A DNA stretch of 64,000 nt. It comes from Phenylobacterium sp. GTDB taxonomy: Bacteria; Pseudomonadota; Alphaproteobacteria; Caulobacterales; Caulobacteraceae. Position 1 is the first letter of the stretch, and each line of letters opens with the position of its first letter. The notes under the pieces were generated by a model. The model saw only the letters and a program-made list of their open reading frames with translations. It was not told the origin of the DNA and ran no database searches. The stretch is taken from assembly GCA_020402745.1 (NCBI GenBank), contig JADBYZ010000013.1, forward strand, positions 186,001-250,000, written 5' to 3'. Both the position numbers and the translations under genes were made by a program. Of this stretch, positions 55,061-64,000 are shown one piece after another.

Positions 55061-55366
55061 TCAGCGGCCGCCGAGATCCGCCGCCGCCGAGTCCATGAAG
55101 GTCGCCATCTCGACATCCAGGTCCGTGACGCCCCCAGCGTCATGGGTGGTCAGGGTCACCTCCACCCGGTTCCAGACATTCGACCATTCGGGATGATGGT
55201 CCATCTTCTCCGCCTTCAGGGCGACCCGGGTCATAAAGGCGAAGGCGGTGTTGAAGTCCGAAAAGACGAAGGTGCGACAGATGGCGTCCCGGTCACCGGG
55301 AGGGTCGCTCCACAGGGGCAGGGTCTCCAGGGCGTCTATGGCGCCGATCCGGACCGGCCGGCTCAC
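55061..55366 (-). CDS. phhB: Pterin-4a-carbinolamine dehydratase
   Basis: 101 residues. [18 protein letters not shown] contains the catalytic histidines of the PCD/DCoH family, and the [10 protein letters not shown] helix precedes it. It recycles tetrahydrobiopterin-type cofactors or acts in molybdopterin-related pterin metabolism. The start overlaps the HAD gene stop by four bases (55363-55366). No phenylalanine hydroxylase gene is in the window. Confidence 0.9.
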   Translation of the reverse strand: MSRPVRIGAIDALETLPLWSDPPGDRDAICRTFVFSDFNTAFAFMTRVALKAEKMDHHPEWSNVWNRVEVTLTTHDAGGVTDLDVEMATFMDSAAADLGGR

Positions 55367-56010
55367 GCCGCACCGCCGAGGTTGAGGCCGGTCGCCGCGG
55401 CCAGATCGGTCAGGGCCTGACGCTCGCTGACGACCTTGATCGCACGCATGCCGAGGGCCGCCGCCGGCTTGCAGTTGACGCCGAGGTCGTCGAGGTAGAC
55501 ACAGGCTGCGGGCGCCACCTCAAGCTGTTCGCACATCATCAGGTAGATCTTCGGGTCGGGCTTTCGGACGCCGGCCTTGGAGCTTTCGATGATGGCGTGG
55601 AAGTGGGGCATGACCCTGCCCATGGCGGTGACCATGGAGGACTCCGAGCCCGGGGAATGGCTGGTGGCCATATTGTTGGTGATACAGCCGACCTTGAAGA
55701 CCGACTTGCAGGCGAGAAGAGCGTCGACCATGGCCGGACGCAGATGGCCGGACAGCAAGGGCAGGACCTCGCGGCCTGGCACAGGGTGACCAAGAGCCGA
55801 GCTTTCCTCCTGGAAGAGGCGGTCGAAGCCCTCAGCGTCGATCTCTGCGCGCTCGAAAAGGGCCCAGGCGTTGGTGTCGGGATTGGTGGCGTTGACGGTG
55901 CGGATGAGGTCTCGCGGCAGGCCTTTCTCGGCCTCGTACCGGTTGAAGGCCTCGAAGGGCGAGGAGGTGAAGACCCCGCCGAAGTCCCAGATCACCGCCT
56001 CGACGCCCAT
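55363..56010 (-). CDS. HAD-superfamily hydrolase
   Basis: 215 residues. Nucleophile D9 in [14 protein letters not shown], second motif [16 protein letters not shown] and third motif [19 protein letters not shown] are intact. The DFGGV form belongs to the haloacid-dehalogenase/epoxide-hydrolase-N-terminal-like group. The substrate is unknown. It is followed by phhB with a four-base overlap, and divergent from the DUF3445 gene. Confidence 0.85.
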   Translation of the reverse strand: MGVEAVIWDFGGVFTSSPFEAFNRYEAEKGLPRDLIRTVNATNPDTNAWALFERAEIDAEGFDRLFQEESSALGHPVPGREVLPLLSGHLRPAMVDALLACKSVFKVGCITNNMATSHSPGSESSMVTAMGRVMPHFHAIIESSKAGVRKPDPKIYLMMCEQLEVAPAACVYLDDLGVNCKPAAALGMRAIKVVSERQALTDLAAATGLNLGGAA

Positions 56011-56099
56011 GCCCTGTTCTCCCTTGGCCTGCGGCCGCGAAGCTAGGGCGTTTCCAGCTTGAGGGGAACAGGCTGCGGGGTGCTAGAATATGCGCCGAC

Positions 56100-56975
56100 A
56101 TGCCGCCTCCCGACTCCCGCTTCGCCGATCCGCCCTGGGGCGGCCCGCCGGGATTCGGCATCGGCCTGAGGCGGATTCCCACTGGGGACTGGCTGGAGGG
56201 CGGCGAGGCCCGGCCCTGGGTGCGCAAGGATCGCCTGTTCCGCACGGTCCCGGACAAGGTCTGGGGCGAGACCGAGGGCTCCCGTCCGGGCCAGGCCGAG
56301 GTCGCGGAAATGATCCGCCAGAGCCTGGGGCTGCGGCCTGGCGCTCCGGACCGACCGCCCCTGCTGGAAGCGGCCCGGCGGGTTCCCGATGATCTGGTCC
56401 TGATGGAGAAGCCGGACGGCGGCGACTGGACCGTCTCGGCCCTGAGCCTGTGCGCGGGCTCCTTCTTCACGGCGGACGAGGCTCTGGGGCGCGACCTGGC
56501 CGCCTTGCACGGCCCCGTGCCGGGATTCCGGGACCGGTTTCAGGTCCGTGTACGGAGGATCTTCGACCGCTTGCCCGCCGATCAAATCCTCGAGCGGCGC
56601 AACTGGACCGTGACAGCCTGGAGCCGCCTCTATGCTCCGGAGGCGGCGGCGGCTCGGCGGCGGGCCCTGGCCCTGCGGCCGCGCCGGCCGGGGGCAGGCC
56701 TATTCCTGCGCTGCGAGCGCCAGACCCTGCGCCGCCTGCCCCGGACGGGCGGGGTGCTCTTCACCATCCGCATCCACCTGACGCCGCTGCGCGACCTTGC
56801 CGACGACCCCGAGGCTGTCCGGATCCTCGCCAGGGCCTGGGCCGAGGCGCCGAAGGACTTCCGCGGCTACAAGGGGCTGGCCGCCGTCACCCCGGGGGTG
56901 GAGGCCTTCCTCGCCGACTGCGCCGCGCCGGGTCCACAAACCGTCACAGACTTCCGCGAAGAGAGCCCGTCATGA
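56100..56975 (+). CDS. DUF3445 (heme-dependent oxidative N-demethylase-like) protein
   Basis: 291 residues. IGLRRIPTGDWLEGGEARPW, LCAGSFFTADEALGRDLAAL, VPGFRDRFQVRVRRIFDRLP and ERRNWTV are characteristic of the DUF3445 family, members of which include heme-dependent oxidative N-demethylase subunits. Heme ligands cannot be placed with certainty. The stop overlaps the phosphatase gene (ATGA), so the two are coupled. A role in amine demethylation is family-based. Confidence 0.78.
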   Translation: MPPPDSRFADPPWGGPPGFGIGLRRIPTGDWLEGGEARPWVRKDRLFRTVPDKVWGETEGSRPGQAEVAEMIRQSLGLRPGAPDRPPLLEAARRVPDDLVLMEKPDGGDWTVSALSLCAGSFFTADEALGRDLAALHGPVPGFRDRFQVRVRRIFDRLPADQILERRNWTVTAWSRLYAPEAAAARRRALALRPRRPGAGLFLRCERQTLRRLPRTGGVLFTIRIHLTPLRDLADDPEAVRILARAWAEAPKDFRGYKGLAAVTPGVEAFLADCAAPGPQTVTDFREESPS

Positions 56976-57763
56976 CCCCAGAAGACCGCATACTGCCCCT
57001 GGAGGGCGTCGAGAACTTCCGCGACTATGGAGGCTACGCCGTCCCTGGCGGACTGCGCGTCGTGCGCCGGCGGCTGTGGCGCTCGGCCCATCATGGCGCG
57101 GCGACGGATGACGACCTGGCGCGCATCGCCGGTCTCGGCCTCACCGCCGTGGTCGACCTGCGCCGGCCCACGGAGCGGGCGAACCAGCCCTCCCGACGGC
57201 CGGACGGCTTCGCGGGCCGGGTGATTGACTGCGACGCCGGAGACCAGGCCGAGCCGCCGCACGTGGCCTTCCTTCGCAAGACGGACCTTTCAGCGGAGAG
57301 CGCCCGGGCCTTCTTCCTGGACTATTACCGCAAGGCGCCCTTCGAAGCCCGCCACCTGGAGCTCTTTGGCCGCTATTTCGAGGCGCTGGACATGGGCCGG
57401 CCGGTGCTGATCCACTGTACGGCGGGCAAGGATCGGACGGGTCTCCTGGCGGCCCTGACCCATCATCTCCTGGGGGTGGACGAAGCCGACCTCCTGGCCG
57501 ACTTCGAGCTGACCAACCGGGCGGCGCGGATCGAGACCCGCCTGCCGCAGGTGACGGAGGCTATGACGGAGAGCCTGGGCAGGCGCCCCTCGGAGACGGC
57601 GGTGCGCGCCTTCCTCGGTGTTGACAGGACCTATCTCGCAGAGGCCTTTGGCGCCATCCGCCGGGAGGCCGGGTCGGTGGAAGCCTATCTGGCGGGTCTC
57701 GGGCTCGACGGCGCCCGAGTGGAACACCTCCGGCGCACCTGGCTCGAGCCGGCTCAGGCCTGA
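56972..57763 (+). CDS. Protein-tyrosine phosphatase (tyrosine/serine phosphatase family)
   Basis: 263 residues. The P-loop is HCTAGKDRTG with C149 and R155. LEGVENFRDYGGYAVPGG at the N terminus and LGLTAVVDLRRPTER match the bacterial Tyr/Ser phosphatases of the lipid-phosphatase (LptB/MptpB-like) group. ATG overlaps the DUF3445 stop by four bases. Its end overlaps the convergent glycosyltransferase by ten bases. Substrate may be phosphoprotein or phosphoinositide-like lipids. Confidence 0.88.
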   Translation: MTPEDRILPLEGVENFRDYGGYAVPGGLRVVRRRLWRSAHHGAATDDDLARIAGLGLTAVVDLRRPTERANQPSRRPDGFAGRVIDCDAGDQAEPPHVAFLRKTDLSAESARAFFLDYYRKAPFEARHLELFGRYFEALDMGRPVLIHCTAGKDRTGLLAALTHHLLGVDEADLLADFELTNRAARIETRLPQVTEAMTESLGRRPSETAVRAFLGVDRTYLAEAFGAIRREAGSVEAYLAGLGLDGARVEHLRRTWLEPAQA

Positions 57764-59436
57764 GGCGCCAGCCAGTCCAGTATGCCGAGCTTGGCCATCC
57801 AGACCAGCGACATCTGGATGGCCCGCCGGCGGTCCACCGGGAAGGCCAGGAGGATGTCCCGGACGCTCAGCTCCCCGGCTTCGGACAGGAGCTTGACGAT
57901 CCGGGCGGCGTCCTCGGGCGGCGCCCGCCAGATGCGGAAGGCGCCGTCCAGATCCACCCCCGCCGCCCGGGCCAGGTCCGCGGCCCCCGCCCCGGGGCGC
58001 AGGCGAAGCCGCCGCTCCAGACCCAGGTCATGCGTGGCGAAGCCGGCGAAGTCCGCGAAGGGGTCACCGCGGAGCGGGTGAAGCCTGTGGCTGGCCGCCC
58101 CCCCCGGAGTCGCCGCGCGCAGGGTGGCGAGTTCGTCGAACAGGCCGGTAATCTGACGGACGACAACCGGCCAGTCGAAGGTCTCCCGGGCCCGGGCCCG
58201 TCCCGCCGCCCCCATGCGACGGCGCAGGTCGGGGTTGCGAGCCAGCTCGGCGATGGCCTCCGCAGCCTTGCCGACGTGCACCGCGGTGTGCTGGGCCACG
58301 GCGCCGACGAAGGCCTGGTAGGAATCCAGGCCGATGTTGTGACGGGCGGCCAGGGCCTCGCCGAGACCGCCAGGCGGGCCGCCCAGGGTCGGGATCAGGA
58401 AACCCTCGCTGCGGTCGCGCACAGTGAACCTGTACCCGTCCCAGTCGCTGGCCACCACCGGCAGGCCCGCGGCCATAGCCTCCAGCGGCGTGATGCCGAA
58501 GGTCTCCTGAATGTTATCGACCAGGGACAGGAAGATGTCGCCGGCGGCCCAGAGATCGGCCACCACTTCGGGGTCGTTCCCGTCCTGGAAGTCGATCTGC
58601 ACCGACGGGGCGTAGGCGGCGGCGGCCTGTTCGTAGCGGGCCCGATCCGCCTCACCGCCTGGGAACCAGCCGGCCAGGGCGAAATGCATGCGCTTTCCGG
58701 TCAGCCGGCCGGCCTCCTCCACGGCGCGGAACATGGGCTGGGGAAAGGCCTTCTCGAAGAAGGACAGGCGTCCGACCCACACCACCAGGACCTCGTCGGC
58801 CTCGATCCCCAGGTCCGAGCGCACACGGGCCCGGGCGCCGGGCCGGTCGGCCTTCTCGCGGATCTCCTGGGCGTGGACGCCAAGGGGGATGACCGGGAGT
58901 TGGGGGCGGGGCCGCAGCTCGCCGCCAAAGCGCTCGCCCAGGAAGTCGCCCCAACCCTCAAACATGTTAGAGAGGGTGTCGCGTACGGCGGGGGAGGTGC
59001 AGATGACGGCGTCCCAGGACTGCACTGGGGCGGTCAGGGCGCTGGCGATGATCTGGCGCATGGCCGGCGGCGCCAGGGTGTGGATCAGGCCGACCAGGCT
59101 GTAGCCCCGGTCGCCTGTCGCCTTGCGGCGGATCCAGGCCAGGGCGTCGAGGTCGGGCTGGCCTCGGAACAGGACCCCGCCCTCCGCCGCCGCCTCGGTG
59201 GACAACACGCTGCCCCCGGCGAGCCCGCAGGGGGGATGGCCCTCCGGGAAGAGGTCCGTCGCTACGTCGGCATCGGCGACGGGCAGGTTCGACAACAGGT
59301 CCACCCGGGCGTACCCGCCGTACGCCGCGAGGGCCCGGTAGAGCTGGAGGTTGGCCACGTCCTTGCCGAACGGGTTCGCCTTCAGGCCGATCCGACCGGG
59401 CGGGTGGTAGATTGCGAGCCTGGACCCTGATTTCAC
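57754..59436 (-). CDS. GT4-family glycosyltransferase with C-terminal extension
   Basis: 560 residues. The N-terminal lobe begins LAIYHPPGRIGLKANPFGKD. The C-terminal lobe has VVWVGRLSFFEKAFPQPMF and the EX7E-type motif in IQETFGITPLEAMAAGLPVVASDWDGY, with donor-binding SDWDGYRFTV. After residue 470 a further 90 residues look like a winged-helix/degenerate domain of unknown role. It is a retaining enzyme in the cytoplasm. About 3 kb from pseB, so a glycosyltransferase for flagellin or surface glycan is possible; that is inference. Confidence 0.85.
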   Translation of the reverse strand: MKSGSRLAIYHPPGRIGLKANPFGKDVANLQLYRALAAYGGYARVDLLSNLPVADADVATDLFPEGHPPCGLAGGSVLSTEAAAEGGVLFRGQPDLDALAWIRRKATGDRGYSLVGLIHTLAPPAMRQIIASALTAPVQSWDAVICTSPAVRDTLSNMFEGWGDFLGERFGGELRPRPQLPVIPLGVHAQEIREKADRPGARARVRSDLGIEADEVLVVWVGRLSFFEKAFPQPMFRAVEEAGRLTGKRMHFALAGWFPGGEADRARYEQAAAAYAPSVQIDFQDGNDPEVVADLWAAGDIFLSLVDNIQETFGITPLEAMAAGLPVVASDWDGYRFTVRDRSEGFLIPTLGGPPGGLGEALAARHNIGLDSYQAFVGAVAQHTAVHVGKAAEAIAELARNPDLRRRMGAAGRARARETFDWPVVVRQITGLFDELATLRAATPGGAASHRLHPLRGDPFADFAGFATHDLGLERRLRLRPGAGAADLARAAGVDLDGAFRIWRAPPEDAARIVKLLSEAGELSVRDILLAFPVDRRRAIQMSLVWMAKLGILDWLAPQA

Positions 59437-59542
59437 CTGAGTCTCCGCCTCCCTGATCCTGGCGCACCCGCAGAATCACTGGTGATAGAGACCAGTCTCC
59501 CGGGCGTTCGGCAAGGGCGCCCTGCGCCCGGCCCGCGCCCGA

Positions 59543-61045
59543 TCATACCGAGAGGCAGACCATCTTGGTCTCGAGGTACTCCTCGAGGCCATACCTGGAC
59601 CCCTCGCGGCCCAGGCCGGACTCCTTGACCCCGCCGAAGGGGGCGACCTCGGTGGAGATCAGGCCGGTGTTCAGGCCCACCATGCCGGCCTCCAGCCCCT
59701 CGCTCATCCGCCACGACCGGGAAAGGTCGCGGGTGTAGACATAGGCCGCCAGGCCCGAGCGGGTGTCGTTCGCCAAGGCCAGAACCTCGGCCTCCGTCGT
59801 GAACCGCACCAGGCCGGCGACCGGCCCGAAGGTCTCCTCGCGATTGATGAGGGCGCCCGGGGCGACGTCGGTCAGGACGGTCGGGGCGTAGAAGCTGCCC
59901 TCTCCCGGCAGGCGCTGGGCGCCGGCCAGGACCCGCGCCCCCCCAGCCAGGGCGTCGGCCACATGACGCTCCACCTTGTCGAGGGCTGCGGCGTTGATCA
60001 GCGGGCCCTGGTCGGTGGGACCCGCCAGGCCGTCCCCGACGCGGAGGGCCGAAACCCGGGCGGCCAGGGCGGCGGCGAAGGCGTCATAGATTCCCGCCTG
60101 TACGTAGATGCGGTTAGCGCAAACGCAGGTCTGGCCGGTATTGCGGAACTTGGAGGCGAGGAGTCCCTCCGCCGCAGCCTCCAGGTCGGCGTCGTCGAAG
60201 ATGATGAAGGGGGCGTTGCCGCCCAGCTCGAGGGAGACCCGCTTGACCGTGCCCATGCAGGCCGCCGCCAGGCGCTTGCCCACGGCGGTGGAGCCGGTGA
60301 AGGTGAACTTGGCCACATCCGGTGAGGCGGTCAGCACCTCGCCGATAGGGGCCGGGGCGCCGGTCACGACATTGAATACCCCGGCGGGAACCCCGGCCTC
60401 GTCCGCCAGGACGGCCAGGGCCAGGGCGGTGAAGGGCGTCAGCTCCGAGGGCTTGAGCACGACCGTGCAGCCGGCGGCGAGGGCCGGCGCGACCTTCCGG
60501 GTGACCATGGCGGCGGGAAAGTTCCAGGGGGTCACCGCGGCGACCACGCCGACCGCCTGCTTCAGGACCAGGAGACGCTTGTCCGCCTGATGCCCGGGGA
60601 TGACGTCGCCATAGGCCCGCCGGGCCTCTTCAGCGAACCATTCGATGAAGGCCGCGGCGTAGACGATCTCACCCTCGGCCTCCGCCAGGGGCTTGCCCTG
60701 CTCAGCGGTCAGCAGCCGGGCGAGGTCGGACTTCGCCTCCATCACCCGGTCATACCAGCGGCGAAGGATGACCGAGCGCGCCTTCGCCGTCAGGCCGCGC
60801 CAGGCGGGCAGGGCTTCCCGGGCTGCCGCCACCGCCGCAAGGGTGCCCTCGGCGCCGAGATCCGGAACCCGGCCCAGGACCTGGCCGCTGGCCGGGTTGG
60901 TCACCTCGATCGATGCCTTACAGGAGCGCTCGACGCCGCCGATCCAGGCGGCCTGGCGAAGGAGGCCTGGATCCGACAGTCCGGGAACCGATGGCCCGCC
61001 GGTCGAGGCGCCGGGCGCAGGTGCGCTGGGGCCTGGGGTCGTCAT
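59543..61045 (-). CDS. gabD: NAD(P)-dependent succinate-semialdehyde dehydrogenase
   Basis: 500 residues, aldehyde dehydrogenase fold. ELGGNAPFIIFDDADLEAA holds the catalytic glutamate, and GQTCVCANRIYVQ the catalytic cysteine; VTPWNFPAAMVTRKVAPALA and TFTGSTAVGKRL are standard. C-terminal VGLNTGLISTEVAPFGGVKE is characteristic of SSADH. It oxidises succinate semialdehyde to succinate (GABA route). GC and codon use match neighbours. Divergent from ccoN. Confidence 0.9.
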   Translation of the reverse strand: MTTPGPSAPAPGASTGGPSVPGLSDPGLLRQAAWIGGVERSCKASIEVTNPASGQVLGRVPDLGAEGTLAAVAAAREALPAWRGLTAKARSVILRRWYDRVMEAKSDLARLLTAEQGKPLAEAEGEIVYAAAFIEWFAEEARRAYGDVIPGHQADKRLLVLKQAVGVVAAVTPWNFPAAMVTRKVAPALAAGCTVVLKPSELTPFTALALAVLADEAGVPAGVFNVVTGAPAPIGEVLTASPDVAKFTFTGSTAVGKRLAAACMGTVKRVSLELGGNAPFIIFDDADLEAAAEGLLASKFRNTGQTCVCANRIYVQAGIYDAFAAALAARVSALRVGDGLAGPTDQGPLINAAALDKVERHVADALAGGARVLAGAQRLPGEGSFYAPTVLTDVAPGALINREETFGPVAGLVRFTTEAEVLALANDTRSGLAAYVYTRDLSRSWRMSEGLEAGMVGLNTGLISTEVAPFGGVKESGLGREGSRYGLEEYLETKMVCLSV

Positions 61046-61262
61046 TGACCGAGGACCGCCCCAAAGGAGGCGGCCGGCCCGACCTTCGCAAGGCCGGGGC
61101 CGCCCGCCTGCGCCGCTGGGAGGCCTTCTGGGGCGTCGGACATTGTCCCGGGAAGGGTCATGGGGGCCGTCGAAGCTGGAGTGATGGGCGCAAAGCTACA
61201 GAGGAACCCCCCACTTGGAAAGCGACCCCGCCGTTCGGCGATCGCCAGGCCCGGCGCAGAGT

Positions 61263-61276
61263 TTGCGCTGGATCAA
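61263..61276. promoter_or_regulatory. FNR/FixK-type box upstream of ccoN
   Basis: TTGCG-CTGG-ATCAA fits the dyad TTG(A/C)-N6-(T/G)CAA used by FNR and FixK proteins in alphaproteobacteria. Its centre is 66 bases before the ccoN ATG; a start site 41.5 bases from the centre (near 61311) would leave a leader of about 25 bases. Confidence 0.55.
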
Positions 61277-61335
61277 GGCCGCCCGCCCTGCGCTGCGGCA
61301 TGGCTGCCTGAACGACCACTGGGGACTTGCGGGTT

Positions 61336-62982
61336 ATGACGGATACTACAGCCCAGCAGGACTCGCCGCCTGGCGCGGTGGCCCTGCTGATCCTCTCGGC
61401 GGTGGGCGCCTTCCTGGCGCTGATAGCGACAGGGCTTTCGCCCGATCCCCTCTTCAGGCTCGAGGGCTGGATTTTCACCTTTGCGGCGCTGGCTTCGGCC
61501 GCGGCCCTGACCGTCGGCGTGGCCAACGGGCGCTACCAGGCCGATCCCGGACGGTATGAGGACGGGGTCATCCGGGCCGGCGCCATCGCCACCGTCTTCT
61601 GGGCCATTGTCGGCATGCTGGTGGGCGTGGTCATCGCCCTGCAGCTGGCCTGGCCCCGGATCTTCTACTTCCCGGAAGCGGGATGGCTGAATTTCGGCCG
61701 CCTGCGCCCTCTCCATACCTCCGGGGTGATCTTCGCCTTCGGCGGCAACGCCCTGATCGCCACCTCCTTCTACGTCGTCCAGCGCACCTGCAGGGCCCGG
61801 CTCGCGGGCGGCATGGCCGGCTGGTTCGTCTTCTGGGGCTACCAGCTCTTCATCGTCATGGCCGCCGTGGGCTACCTGGCCGGCATCACCGAGGGTCGGG
61901 AGTACGCCGAGCCCGAATGGTTCGTGGACCTGTGGCTGACCCTCGTTTGGGTCGTCTACCTGCTGGTCTTCCTGGGCACCCTCTGGAAGCGCAAGGAGCC
62001 CCACATCTACGTGGCCAACTGGTTCTACCTGGCCTTCATCGTGACGGTGGCCCTGCTGCACATCGTCAACAACCTGTCCCTGCCGGTCAGCCTTCTGGGG
62101 ACCAAGAGCTATTCCCTCTTCGCCGGCGTCCAGGACGCCCTGACCCAGTGGTGGTACGGCCACAATGCGGTCGGCTTCTTCCTGACCGCCGGCTTCCTCG
62201 CCATCATGTACTACTTCGTGCCCAAGCGGGCGGAGAAGCCGGTCTATTCCTACCGCCTGTCCATCGTCCACTTCTGGTCCCTGATCTTCATCTACATCTG
62301 GGCCGGGCCGCACCACCTGCACTACACAGCCCTGCCGCAATGGGCCCAGACCCTGGGCATGACCTTCTCGATCATGCTGTGGATGCCGTCCTGGGGCGGC
62401 ATGATCAACGGCCTGATGACCCTGTCAGGGGCCTGGGACAAGCTGCGCACCGATCCGGTCCTGAGGATGATGGCGGTGGCCGTGGGCTTCTACGGCATGT
62501 CGACCTTCGAGGGCCCGCTGATGTCCATCCGGGCGGTGAACGCCCTCAGCCACTACACCGACTGGACCATCGGCCACGTGCACTCCGGCGCCCTCGGCTG
62601 GGTCGGCTTCATCAGCTTCGGCGCCATCTACTGCCTCGTGCCCTGGCTGTGGAAGAAGGACGGGCTCTACTCCAACGCCCTGGTTGAGTGGCACTTCTGG
62701 ATCGCGACCCTGGGCCTGCTCTTCTACATCGCCGCCATGTGGGTGTCGGGGATCGGCGAGGGGCTGATGTGGCGCGAATACACACCACAGGGCTTCCTGG
62801 CGAACAGCTTCGTGGAGACCGTCTCCGCCAAGCAGGTGGCGAACATTGTCCGGGCCCTCGGCGGGGTCATGTACCTCTCCGGCGCCGTGATCATGGCCTA
62901 CAACATCTACCGGACCATCCGGCAGCCGGCCCCCTCCGTCCTGCCGAAGGCCTCCGGTCCCATCGTCGCGGCTGCGGCCTGA
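61336..62982 (+). CDS. ccoN: Cytochrome c oxidase cbb3-type subunit I CcoN
   Basis: 548 residues with about 14 helices. Heme and copper ligand histidines are visible in [51 protein letters not shown] and [14 protein letters not shown]. It is the catalytic subunit of the high-affinity terminal oxidase for low oxygen. An in-frame TTG at 61327 precedes it, but ATG 61336 fits homologues better. First gene of the operon; FixK-type box upstream. Confidence 0.97.
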   Translation: MTDTTAQQDSPPGAVALLILSAVGAFLALIATGLSPDPLFRLEGWIFTFAALASAAALTVGVANGRYQADPGRYEDGVIRAGAIATVFWAIVGMLVGVVIALQLAWPRIFYFPEAGWLNFGRLRPLHTSGVIFAFGGNALIATSFYVVQRTCRARLAGGMAGWFVFWGYQLFIVMAAVGYLAGITEGREYAEPEWFVDLWLTLVWVVYLLVFLGTLWKRKEPHIYVANWFYLAFIVTVALLHIVNNLSLPVSLLGTKSYSLFAGVQDALTQWWYGHNAVGFFLTAGFLAIMYYFVPKRAEKPVYSYRLSIVHFWSLIFIYIWAGPHHLHYTALPQWAQTLGMTFSIMLWMPSWGGMINGLMTLSGAWDKLRTDPVLRMMAVAVGFYGMSTFEGPLMSIRAVNALSHYTDWTIGHVHSGALGWVGFISFGAIYCLVPWLWKKDGLYSNALVEWHFWIATLGLLFYIAAMWVSGIGEGLMWREYTPQGFLANSFVETVSAKQVANIVRALGGVMYLSGAVIMAYNIYRTIRQPAPSVLPKASGPIVAAAA

Positions 62983-62995
62983 AGGGAACGGGAAC

Positions 62996-63730
62996 ATGTG
63001 GAAGAACCACTCAAAACTTGAACGTCATTCGCTGCTCCTGGTCCTCGGCATCCTCCTGGTGGTGTCGGTGGGCGGGCTCGTCGAGATCGCACCCCTCTTC
63101 TTTCTGGAGAGCACGATCGAGAAGGTGAAGGGTGTCCGGCCCTACACGCCGCTGGAACAGGCGGGCCGGGACATCTACGTGCGGGAGGGCTGCTATGTCT
63201 GCCACTCGCAGATGATCCGCCCCCTGCGCGACGAGGTCGAAAGGTACGGGCACTACAGCCTCGCGGCCGAAAGCATGTACGACCATCCCTTCCAGTGGGG
63301 CTCCAAGCGCACGGGTCCCGACCTGGCCCGGGTGGGGGGCAAGTACTCGGACGCCTGGCACGTCCAGCACCTGACCGACCCACGGGCCGTGGTGCCGGAA
63401 TCGATCATGCCCCCCTACGCCTTCCTGGCCCAGAAGGACCTCAAGGTCGACGATATCGAGGCCCGCCTGAGGACCCTGACCCGGGTGGGTGTTCCGTATA
63501 CGGAGACCGCCCTGAAGAATGCCCGGGCGGACCTTGCGGCCCAGGTCGATCCGACACTCTCCGGCGCCAGCCTTGCCCGCTATTACGGCGAAAAGGTCAA
63601 CCGGCGCGACTTTGACGGCGATCCGGAGCGACTGACCGAGATGGACGCCCTTGTGGCCTATCTCCAGATGCTGGGTACCCTGGTCGACTTCCGCACCTAC
63701 AAGGCCGACGCGGCGGAGAACCTGCGATGA
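62996..63730 (+). CDS. ccoO: Cytochrome c oxidase cbb3-type subunit II CcoO
   Basis: 244 residues. A single N-terminal membrane anchor ([19 protein letters not shown]) is followed by a periplasmic mono-heme cytochrome c domain with CxxCH at C66-H70 ([14 protein letters not shown]), and the axial methionine is expected in the ESIMPPYAF segment. It transfers electrons from CcoP or cytochrome c to CcoN. 13 bases after ccoN; the stop overlaps ccoQ by four bases. Confidence 0.97.
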   Translation: MWKNHSKLERHSLLLVLGILLVVSVGGLVEIAPLFFLESTIEKVKGVRPYTPLEQAGRDIYVREGCYVCHSQMIRPLRDEVERYGHYSLAAESMYDHPFQWGSKRTGPDLARVGGKYSDAWHVQHLTDPRAVVPESIMPPYAFLAQKDLKVDDIEARLRTLTRVGVPYTETALKNARADLAAQVDPTLSGASLARYYGEKVNRRDFDGDPERLTEMDALVAYLQMLGTLVDFRTYKADAAENLR

Positions 63731-63906
63731 GCGGCCTGAGCTACGAGCAGGTCGCCCGCTTCGCCCAGCAGGGAGGCACCCTCTACTTCGTGGTCATTTT
63801 CCTGGCCGGCGTTGTCTACGCCCTGTGGCCCAAGAACCGCCAGGCCTTCCGGGACATGGCCCATCTGCCGCTGAGAGAAGACGAGGACGACCATGTCGGC
63901 TCCTGA
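63727..63906 (+). CDS. ccoQ: Cytochrome c oxidase cbb3-type subunit CcoQ
   Basis: 59 residues: [16 protein letters not shown], one membrane helix ([18 protein letters not shown]) and a charged C terminus ([11 protein letters not shown]). Small assembly/stability subunit. ATG overlaps the ccoO stop (ATGA); its 3' end overlaps the ccoP start by 14 bases. Found by reading directly; the frame is too short for a length filter. Confidence 0.9.
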   Translation: MSGLSYEQVARFAQQGGTLYFVVIFLAGVVYALWPKNRQAFRDMAHLPLREDEDDHVGS

Positions 63907-64000
63907 AACCCAGAACGACTCTGGCCCGGTTCCCACCACCGGCCATGAGTGGGACGGCATCCGCGAGCTGGACAATCCGCTCCCGCGCTGGTGGCTCTGG
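63893..64000 (+). CDS. ccoP: Cytochrome c oxidase cbb3-type subunit III CcoP, 3' truncated by window
   Basis: First 36 residues from ATG 63893: [20 protein letters not shown], then [14 protein letters not shown], the conserved CcoP N terminus preceding the membrane anchor. Two c-type heme sites expected further on lie outside the window. It overlaps ccoQ by 14 bases and completes the ccoNOQP order. Confidence 0.93.
   Translation, partial: MSAPETQNDSGPVPTTGHEWDGIRELDNPLPRWWLW

Overview
The window is chromosomal DNA from a high-GC alphaproteobacterium, most likely a member of the Caulobacterales (Caulobacter/Phenylobacterium-like). The call rests on gene content and order seen here: a Caulobacter-type chemotaxis operon (cheX-cheY-cheA-cheW-cheR-cheB-cheY-cheD-cheU-cleA-cheE order), a ChvI-ChvG-HprK-EIIA-HPr block, short alphaproteobacterial HPr kinase, PseB/PseC flagellin-sugar enzymes, and a ccoNOQP oxidase. 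No transposase, integrase, CRISPR array, rRNA or tRNA was found. Dense coding, frequent ATGA/GTGA/TTGA overlaps and GTG or TTG starts are the rule.

Layout. 1-7563: chemotaxis operon on the + strand, truncated at its 5' end. 7660-8823: a glutathione S-transferase and a small membrane protein on the - strand. 8824-11131: a gene-poor stretch, a LytTR membrane regulator with an AT-rich 5' end, and an outer-membrane beta-barrel protein. 11346-14809: thioesterase-like protein, a GT-B glycosyltransferase-like protein, an SDR. 14895-17149: a divergent pair, a phosphatase/ADP-ribosylglycohydrolase fusion facing a Nudix-type NrtR regulator, with a palindrome placed over the fusion gene's predicted -10. 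17187-26970: hydrolases and oxidoreductases (S9 peptidase, HSL esterase, methyltransferase, beta-lactamase-fold hydrolase, Baeyer-Villiger-type monooxygenase, TerB, PhyH) plus a remnant gene with an in-frame stop. 26998-29249: ABC-2 exporter. 29368-36953: glnD, murJ, trpS, usp, UDP-sugar dehydrogenase. 37013-43663: leuC-VOC-leuD-leuB, asd, rarD. 43762-45840: LLM flavin enzyme and pyridoxal kinase.

45863-52197 is one long - strand run: chvI, chvG, hprK, EIIA-Man type, HPr, a CYTH-CHAD protein, then ahcY behind its own promoter and a perfect palindrome. 52333-54562 encodes PseC and PseB, the first two steps to pseudaminic acid. 54650-61045 holds a secreted small protein, PhhB, a HAD hydrolase, a DUF3445 protein coupled to a tyrosine phosphatase, a GT4 glycosyltransferase and a succinate-semialdehyde dehydrogenase. 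61263-64000 is a cbb3 oxidase operon (ccoN, O, Q, start of P) behind an FNR/FixK-type box.

Functionally the window combines motility (chemotaxis, c-di-GMP-responsive CheY-like protein, flagellin sugar synthesis), envelope stress and phosphotransfer signalling (ChvGI and the PTS-Ntr relay without enzyme I here), nitrogen sensing (GlnD), amino-acid synthesis (leucine, aspartate family, SAM cycle) and microaerobic respiration. The most distinctive locus is the NrtR/phosphatase-ADP-ribosylglycohydrolase pair, which reads as an ADP-ribose sensing and processing module.
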